This document shows, in pieces, positions 47,966 through 52,455 of a stretch of DNA of 52,455 nt. Position numbers and translations under genes: made by a program. The notes beneath the pieces are model-generated. The model worked only from the letters and a program-made list of their open reading frames with translations. It did no database searches and was not told where the DNA came from. The DNA lies in NCBI GenBank assembly GCA_004554085.1, contig SFNY01000007.1, positions 1 to 52,455 of the forward strand, given 5' to 3'. The DNA is from Clostridiales bacterium. GTDB lineage: Bacteria; Bacillota; Clostridia; Christensenellales; Aristaeellaceae. Each line of letters starts with the position of its first letter. Within the stretch, counting starts at the first letter, position 1.

Positions 47966-48052
47966 TCCGGCGAAGCGGATTTCCTCTAATCCCATCCCCC
48001 AATATCCTCTGCTTTCCACCCCAATTCCCACCGCTTCGCCGGATTATTTTTG
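47966..48052 (+). terminator. Long-range inverted repeat before the GT4 operon
   Basis: TCCGGCGAAGCGG (47966-47978) is exactly complementary to 48031-48043, followed by TTATTTTTG. The 52-nt loop is long for a terminator, so it may instead be a repeat remnant. The rest of 47922-48091 holds nothing recognisable. Confidence 0.45.
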
Positions 48053-48091
48053 AACTTATTTCGCCAATTTCATGCCTTTGCAGTCCCTTGC

Positions 48092-48121
48092 TTGATTTCC
48101 CTTTTCCATGGATGCTATAAT
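48092..48121 (+). promoter_or_regulatory. Promoter of the GT4-rSAM-LicD operon
   Basis: TTGATT, 18-bp spacer, TATAAT with a TGC extension, 32 bp before the ATG. Confidence 0.65.
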
Positions 48122-48153
48122 TGTATTCATAGAACAGCACACAGGGACGGACT

Positions 48154-49311
48154 ATGGGCAATACGAAGCGACAACTGAACATCGCCATGCTGGGCCACAA
48201 GCGCATCCCCTCCCGGGAGGGCGGCGTTGAAATTGTGGTGGAGGAGCTGTGCACGCGCATGGTGCAATTGGGCCACCGCGTAACCTGCTACAACCGTCGC
48301 GGCCGGCACATCGCTGGACGGGCCTTCGACGCGGCCCCCATGCGGGAGTATCGCGGCATACGCCTGCGCAGCGTGTGCACCATCGATAGAAAGGGCCTCG
48401 CCGCCATGACCTCCTCCCTCTTTGCCTCCATCCGCGCGGCCCTCGGCCGCTACGACGTGGTGCACTTCCACGCCGAGGGCCCCTGCGCCATGCTGTGGCT
48501 GCCCAAGCTGTTCGGCAAGCGCTGCGTGGCCACCATCCACGGCCTGGATCACGACCGCGCCAAGTGGGGCCGCTTCGCGAAGCGCTACCTGCTGCTGGGC
48601 GCGAAGTGCGCCGCGAAATATGCCGACGCGCTGATCGTGCTCAACCGCGGCGACCAGAAATACTTCAAGGAGACCTTCCATCGGGATGCGATCCTGATCC
48701 CCAACGGCGTGAACCGCCCGGAGCATCTTAAGCCCGAGCTGATTTGCAAACAATTCGGCCTTCAGGGGAACGATTACATCCTGTTCCTGGGGCGGCTGGT
48801 GCCGGAGAAGGGCCTGCGCACGCTGATCGAGGGCTTCCGCAAGGTGCGCACCGACAAGAAGCTGGTGATTGCGGGCGGCGGTTCGGACACCGACGGCTTC
48901 GTCGCGGAGCTGAAAGCACTGGCGGCGGGAGACGAGCGCATCCTCTTCACCGGCTTCGTGCAGGGCCAGATTCTTACCGAGCTGTACGGCAACGCATACC
49001 TCTACACCCTTCCCTCCCTTCTGGAGGGCATGCCGCTGAGCCTGATGGAGGCCCTGAGCTACGGCAACTGCTGCCTGACCTCCGACATCCCGGAGTGCGC
49101 CGACCTGCTTGCGGGCCACGGGGAAACCTTCCACGCGGGCGACGCGGACGATCTGGCGCGCAAAATGCAGCGTCTCATAGACGACCCTGCGCTGGTTGCG
49201 CAGTACCGTGCGGGTGCGGCGGATTCCATCTGTGAAAAATACAACTGGGACAGCGTGGTTGCGCAGACCCTTGCGCTCTACCGCGGAGAGGAGGGGGAAC
49301 CCCATGGCTAA
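48154..49311 (+). CDS. Glycosyltransferase family 4 protein
   Basis: A 385-residue GT-B retaining glycosyltransferase. The N-terminal acceptor half opens with LNIAMLGHKRIPSREGGVE and carries VVHFHAEGPCAML and ATIHGLDHDRAKW. The donor half has LFLGRLVPEKGLRTLIEGF, VIAGGGSDTDG and the E-x7-E-like nucleotide-sugar motif PSLLEGMPLSLMEALSYGN. No membrane span is seen, as in cytoplasmic envelope glycosyltransferases. It is first in a tight operon: its 3' end overlaps the radical SAM gene by 8 bp. Donor and acceptor are unknown. Confidence 0.93.
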   Translation: MGNTKRQLNIAMLGHKRIPSREGGVEIVVEELCTRMVQLGHRVTCYNRRGRHIAGRAFDAAPMREYRGIRLRSVCTIDRKGLAAMTSSLFASIRAALGRYDVVHFHAEGPCAMLWLPKLFGKRCVATIHGLDHDRAKWGRFAKRYLLLGAKCAAKYADALIVLNRGDQKYFKETFHRDAILIPNGVNRPEHLKPELICKQFGLQGNDYILFLGRLVPEKGLRTLIEGFRKVRTDKKLVIAGGGSDTDGFVAELKALAAGDERILFTGFVQGQILTELYGNAYLYTLPSLLEGMPLSLMEALSYGNCCLTSDIPECADLLAGHGETFHAGDADDLARKMQRLIDDPALVAQYRAGAADSICEKYNWDSVVAQTLALYRGEEGEPHG

Positions 49312-50482
49312 GAAACTCAACGGAACGGTGATCGTCACCTACCGCTGCAACGCGCGCTGCAACATGTGCAGCCGATACAAGGCGCCCTCCCGGCCGGAGG
49401 AGGAGCTATCCATCGAGACCATCCGCAAGCTGCCGGAGATGTACTTCACCAACATCACCGGCGGCGAGCCCTTCATCCGCACCGACCTGAAGGAAATCGT
49501 GGCGGAGCTTTCCAAAAAGAGCGACCGCATCGTGATCTCCACCAACGGCTTCTTCACCGAGCGCATCATCGATCTGTGCCGGGAGTTCCCGAAGGTGGGT
49601 ATCCGCATCTCCATCGAGGGTCTGGAGCAGGCTAACAACGAGATTCGCGGCCTGCCGGACGGCTTCAACCGGGGCTACACGACCCTCAAAAAGCTGGTGG
49701 AGATGGGCATGAAGGACGTGGGCTTCGGCATGACGGTGCAGGACCGCAACGCAGCCGATCTGGTTCCGCTGTACAGACTCTCCGACGAGATGAACATGGA
49801 GTTCGCCACGGCCTCGCTGCACAACAGCTTCTACTTCGTGGAGTCCCGCAACATCATTCGCGACAGGCCCATGGTGGCGCAGAACTTCGAGGATCTCATC
49901 AACGAGCTGCTGAAGTCCAAGCAGCCGAAGAAGTGGTTCCGGGCCTACTTCAACCACGGCCTCATCAACTACATCTACGGCCAGAAGCGGCTGCTGCCCT
50001 GCGACATGAGCTTCGACACCTTCTTCATCGACCCCTACGGCGACGTGATGCCCTGCAACGGCACGAAGGACAAGGAGGTCATGGGCAACCTGAACCGGCA
50101 GAGCTGGGACGAATTGTGGAACAGCCCCGAGGCCGAGGAAGTGCGCAAAAAGGTGCGCTGCTGCGAGCGCAACTGCTGGATGATCGGCTCGGCGTCCCCG
50201 GCCATGCACAAGTACATATGGAAGCCCGCCTGGTGGGTGGTGCGCCACAAGTTCCTGCGCTTCTGGAAGAAAAAGAAGTACAGCATGTATGAGAACAAGA
50301 TCGTGCGGGACTACCGCGACGGAAAGGTCAGCAAGGCCGAGCTGGACGCGTGCAGCACCTGCGATCTGCACGGCGAAATCTGCAACGGTCTGAGCGCGGC
50401 CTCCCAGGCGCAGTTGAAGGACAGGAGCGGCGAGGAGATCGTGCGCAACGACCCGGACGCGCAGATGAACGACGCAAAGTGA
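49304..50482 (+). CDS. Radical SAM protein with SPASM-like C-terminal Cys region
   Basis: A 392-residue radical SAM enzyme. The [4Fe-4S] motif is TYRCNARCNMC (Cys16, Cys20, Cys23), then the SAM-contact motif NITGGEPFIRTD and IVISTNGFF. The C-terminal part has Cys residues in a SPASM-like layout: LLPCDMSFDTFFIDPYGDV, MPCNG, CCERNCW and later CSTCDLHGEIC, consistent with one or two auxiliary clusters. A basic aromatic stretch (HKFLRFWKKKKY) may touch the membrane. GGAGGGGG lies inside the preceding gene before the ATG. Placed between a glycosyltransferase and two LicD genes, it probably modifies a glycopolymer precursor or a peptide; this is inference. Confidence 0.88.
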   Translation: MAKKLNGTVIVTYRCNARCNMCSRYKAPSRPEEELSIETIRKLPEMYFTNITGGEPFIRTDLKEIVAELSKKSDRIVISTNGFFTERIIDLCREFPKVGIRISIEGLEQANNEIRGLPDGFNRGYTTLKKLVEMGMKDVGFGMTVQDRNAADLVPLYRLSDEMNMEFATASLHNSFYFVESRNIIRDRPMVAQNFEDLINELLKSKQPKKWFRAYFNHGLINYIYGQKRLLPCDMSFDTFFIDPYGDVMPCNGTKDKEVMGNLNRQSWDELWNSPEAEEVRKKVRCCERNCWMIGSASPAMHKYIWKPAWWVVRHKFLRFWKKKKYSMYENKIVRDYRDGKVSKAELDACSTCDLHGEICNGLSAASQAQLKDRSGEEIVRNDPDAQMNDAK

Positions 50483-50492
50483 GGATACGAGC

Positions 50493-51317
50493 ATGGAACA
50501 GAGCGCGCAGCTGAAGCTGCTTCAGGGGATCGAGCTGGAAAACCTGCGGATGCTGATGGAGATCTGCGAGAAGAACCATCTGCGCTACTATCTGATCGGC
50601 GGTTCGCTGCTGGGCGCGATGCGCCATGGGGGCTTCATCCCCTGGGACGACGACATCGACGTGGGTCTGCCGCGCCCGGACTACAACCGCTTCGTGAAGA
50701 TCGCGAAGGATTACCTCCCGGCGCACATGGATATCAAGACCATGACCTCCGACCCCAACTACAAGTGCTACTTCACCCGGCTGATTAACAACAAAAAGAA
50801 GATCTACTGGGATCACGGCCAGTACACGGCGGTGATCGGCGTGTGGATGGACGTGTTCCCACTGGACGGCCTGCCGGAGAACCAGCTGCTGCGCAAGCTG
50901 CAGGTGTTCCGGGTGAAGCTCAATAAGGCGCTGTACAAGTTCACCCAGATCGACTACGTGACCACCAACCGCACAAACCGCCCGCTGTCGGAGCGCGTGC
51001 TGATCCGCTTTGCCCAGCTCACCCACATCGGAAGGCTGCTGAACGCGGACAAGCGGCTCAAGAAGCTGGATCGGGCGCTTCAGCGCTACGACTACGATGC
51101 CAGCGCCTATGCCTGGAACTTCTCCGGCTGCTACGGCAAGCGGGAGATCGTGCCCCACATCCAGCTGGGCGGCAGCCGCACGGCGGAGTTCGAGGGCATG
51201 CAGGTGTCCATCCCCGAGGCCGCGGAGGACTACCTGACCTCCATCTACGGCGACTACATGAAGCTGCCGCCAGAGGATCAGCGCAAGAGCCACGAGGTGC
51301 GCTTTGCGGAGGAATGA
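50493..51317 (+). CDS. LicD family phosphotransferase, first copy
   Basis: A 274-residue LicD/Fukutin-type nucleotidyltransferase-fold protein. Characterised LicD proteins transfer phosphocholine from CDP-choline to teichoic acids or capsules. The active-site region is YYLIGGSLLGAMRHGGFIPW, followed directly by DDDIDVGLPRPDYNRF with its metal-binding Asp residues, and MDVFPLDGLPEN. The family's C-terminal GDYMKLPPEDQRKSH (usual form YGDYMxxPP) is intact. It starts 10 bp after the radical SAM stop. The transferred group could be phosphocholine or another phospho-substituent; no CDP-choline genes are in the window. Confidence 0.93.
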   Translation: MEQSAQLKLLQGIELENLRMLMEICEKNHLRYYLIGGSLLGAMRHGGFIPWDDDIDVGLPRPDYNRFVKIAKDYLPAHMDIKTMTSDPNYKCYFTRLINNKKKIYWDHGQYTAVIGVWMDVFPLDGLPENQLLRKLQVFRVKLNKALYKFTQIDYVTTNRTNRPLSERVLIRFAQLTHIGRLLNADKRLKKLDRALQRYDYDASAYAWNFSGCYGKREIVPHIQLGGSRTAEFEGMQVSIPEAAEDYLTSIYGDYMKLPPEDQRKSHEVRFAEE

Positions 51318-51321
51318 TGCG

Positions 51322-52146
51322 ATGAAGGAACTGGTTCAACAGGTGCAAAAACTCTCCTACGCCATCCTCTGCGACGTGGACGACTACTGCCGCGCAAACG
51401 GCCTCACCTACTACCTCTCCGGCGGCACCTGCCTGGGCGCGGTGCGGCACCGGGGCTTCATCCCCTGGGACGACGACGTGGATATCATGCTGCCCCGCAG
51501 GGACTACGAGCGCCTGATCGAGGGCTTTGGCGCGGCCCATCCCGACAAATACCGCGTGGGTTCCCTCCAGACCGACCCGGACTGGATCCGCCCATATGCC
51601 CGCATCTGGGATGTGAACACCGAATTGATCCAGATCACCTCGAAGGAAAAGCCCATGGGCGTGTTCCTGGACGTGTTCCCCATCGACGGCCTGCCCGACG
51701 GCGCGTCCGCCCGGAAGCGCTTCTTCAAGAGGCTTAAGGCCATCGAGGCGCTGCGCAGCGCCGCCCGCCGCAAAGTGTTTTTGCCCCACGAGAGGCACCT
51801 GATGGTCAAGCGCATGCTGGGCTGGATCGCCCGGCCCATCGGCCCGCGCTTCTTTGCGAAGCGGCTGGAGCGCGCCGTCTGCCGCTACGATTTCGACAGG
51901 TGCGAGTACGTCGCCGCCAGCATGGCCGTGCACTACTGGAATCGGGAGATCATCCAGCGCAGCTGCATGGATCGCGCGGTGATGCTGCGCTTCGAGGACC
52001 GGGACTTCCCCGCACCCATCGGCTACGAGACCTACCTGCGCAACCTGTACGGCGACTACATGCAGATTCCCCCCGACGCGGCCGAGAAGGGCTATTCCCA
52101 CCTGGAGGGCTGGGAGGTGCGCATCAAGAACACGGCTTCTTCGTGA
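51322..52146 (+). CDS. LicD family phosphotransferase, second copy
   Basis: A 274-residue paralogue of the preceding gene: YYLSGGTCLGAVRHRGFIPW, then DDDVDIMLPRRDYERL, FLDVFPIDGLPDG, and the C-terminal LYGDYMQIPPDAAEKGYSH. The two copies are clearly diverged, so they may act on different positions of the polymer. The ATG at 51322 follows GGAGGAATGATGCG; it begins 4 bp after the first copy's stop. It is the last gene of the four-gene operon; a REP-like repeat follows. Confidence 0.93.
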   Translation: MKELVQQVQKLSYAILCDVDDYCRANGLTYYLSGGTCLGAVRHRGFIPWDDDVDIMLPRRDYERLIEGFGAAHPDKYRVGSLQTDPDWIRPYARIWDVNTELIQITSKEKPMGVFLDVFPIDGLPDGASARKRFFKRLKAIEALRSAARRKVFLPHERHLMVKRMLGWIARPIGPRFFAKRLERAVCRYDFDRCEYVAASMAVHYWNREIIQRSCMDRAVMLRFEDRDFPAPIGYETYLRNLYGDYMQIPPDAAEKGYSHLEGWEVRIKNTASS

Positions 52147-52177
52147 GGGGCGAAGTTCCAAAGGAATCGATTTTGTC

Positions 52178-52205
52178 GGCGGGATGAGGGCATCCCGCCC
52201 TACGG
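52178..52205 (+). repeat. REP-like palindrome, right-edge copy
   Basis: Identical over 28 bp to the copy at 14421-14448 (GGCGGGATGAGGGCATCCCG then CCCTACGG). It lies 31 bp past the second LicD stop. Confidence 0.85.
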
Positions 52206-52227
52206 CGACGCAGCACGCGCGTCCATG

Positions 52228-52368
52228 AAGTCATAACCACCCGTTGAACGGGTGGTATGACCAAGCCCTATAAGGGCTTAACTCTTGTGGTAGCCCTCTA
52301 AAGAGGGCATCGAAAGGTCTGACAACCACAGTAATGTTACGGGCGGCCCCCTACTCGGGGGGCTGTCT
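52228..52368 (-). mobile_element. Right end of an IS200/IS605-like element
   Basis: Read leftward from the coding fragment: a GC hairpin (GCCCCC / GGGGGC), GCCCTCTTTAGAGGGC, GCTACCACAAGAGTTAAGCC, the stem AAGCCCTTATAGGGCTT, and the terminal hairpin ACCACCCGTTCAACGGGTGG ending TTATGACTT. About 65 bp match the element at 35283-35348. Subterminal hairpins and lack of terminal inverted repeats fit the IS200/IS605 family. The outer boundary is near 52228. Confidence 0.7.
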
Positions 52369-52455
52369 TTATTTGCCCTTCTTCTCCTGCTCACCCGTAA
52401 ACGGGTCAATCAGCTCTTTCATGCTGATTTGATCATTCATTATATCATCTTGCAG
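52369..52455 (-). CDS. C-terminal end of an unidentified gene, cut by the window edge
   Basis: The last 28 codons of a leftward frame open to the window edge: LQDDIMNDQISMKELIDPFT, then GEQEKKGK and TAA. Because it directly precedes the IS200/IS605-like right end, it may be the 3' end of that element's own gene (tnpB-like or accessory), but the fragment has no diagnostic motif. A short ORF starting at either internal ATG is also possible. Confidence 0.4.
   Translation of the reverse strand: MQDDIMNDQISMKELIDPFTGEQEKKGK

Noticed and set aside
52369..52455. Complete 23-residue small protein at the right edge
   Set aside because: The frame is open to the window edge and the candidate ATG has no good ribosome-binding site, so it is recorded only as a gene end.

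Overview
The window looks like a chromosomal stretch of a GC-rich gut-type Clostridia (Bacillota). The signs are strong AGGAGG-type ribosome-binding sites before almost every gene, sigma-A promoters with 16-19 bp spacers, and marker families such as YqhQ (DUF1385), LtaS-like sulfatases, TagGH-type exporters, LicD proteins, YolD with a UvrX-like polymerase, and TnpV. Most of the window is GC-rich; positions 1-1620 and 4046-4680 are clearly AT-richer and hold mobile-element debris.

Layout. 1-1640: an HTH protein open to the window edge, a TnpV gene and a 5'-truncated ABC ATPase. 1642-4045: a translationally coupled leftward operon of Y-family polymerase, YolD and phosphoesterase. 4046-5035: a decayed HTH gene, tRNA-Ala(CGC) and a truncated tandem copy of that tRNA. 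5173-11207: a CARDB-like membrane protein, DUF2461, phosphohexomutase and transketolase. 11360-11621: a tRNA-Gln/tRNA-Glu operon. 11763-14430: diaminopropionate ammonia-lyase, then a Nudix-S66 peptidase fusion. 14615-19799: ribokinase, YqhQ, an LTA-synthase-like enzyme and a DUF134-NifX fusion. 20007-23774: cardiolipin synthase, a phospholipase-C-like protein and a sodium-pump beta subunit with a tiny gamma-like partner. 23843-31810: a MerR regulator, HAD phosphatase, IMP dehydrogenase, a kinase, ProC, an ARMT1-like protein and a C69 dipeptidase. 32088-35147: a compact lipoylation operon. 35352-39001: a DHHW/AlgX-like protein and an ABC glycopolymer exporter. 39097-39875: a DUF559 nuclease gene bracketed by inverted repeats. 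39984-47921: PncC, a chromate transporter pair, TfoX-C, a histidinol phosphatase, a sirtuin, DUF1015, YedK, an acyl-ACP thioesterase and two less well characterised genes. 48154-52146: GT4, radical SAM and two LicD genes. The right edge holds the right end of an IS200/IS605-like element.

How the genes fit together. Several loci point to the cell envelope (LtaS-like, TagGH-like exporter, DHHW acetylation-type protein, GT4-rSAM-LicD-LicD, cardiolipin synthase). The lipoylation operon holds two ligases, lipoyl synthase and a free-standing 80-residue lipoyl carrier, but no dehydrogenase complex. The most unusual features are repeats. There is a family of modular double-hairpin intergenic repeats with compensating stem changes, together with REP-like palindromes that supply stop codons to neighbouring genes. 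A triple-hairpin palindrome sits in frame inside cardiolipin synthase. The DUF559 gene lies between convergent repeat ends that also occur nearby as an apparently empty pair. Two fused genes keep a perfect internal ribosome-binding site and ATG at the domain junction.
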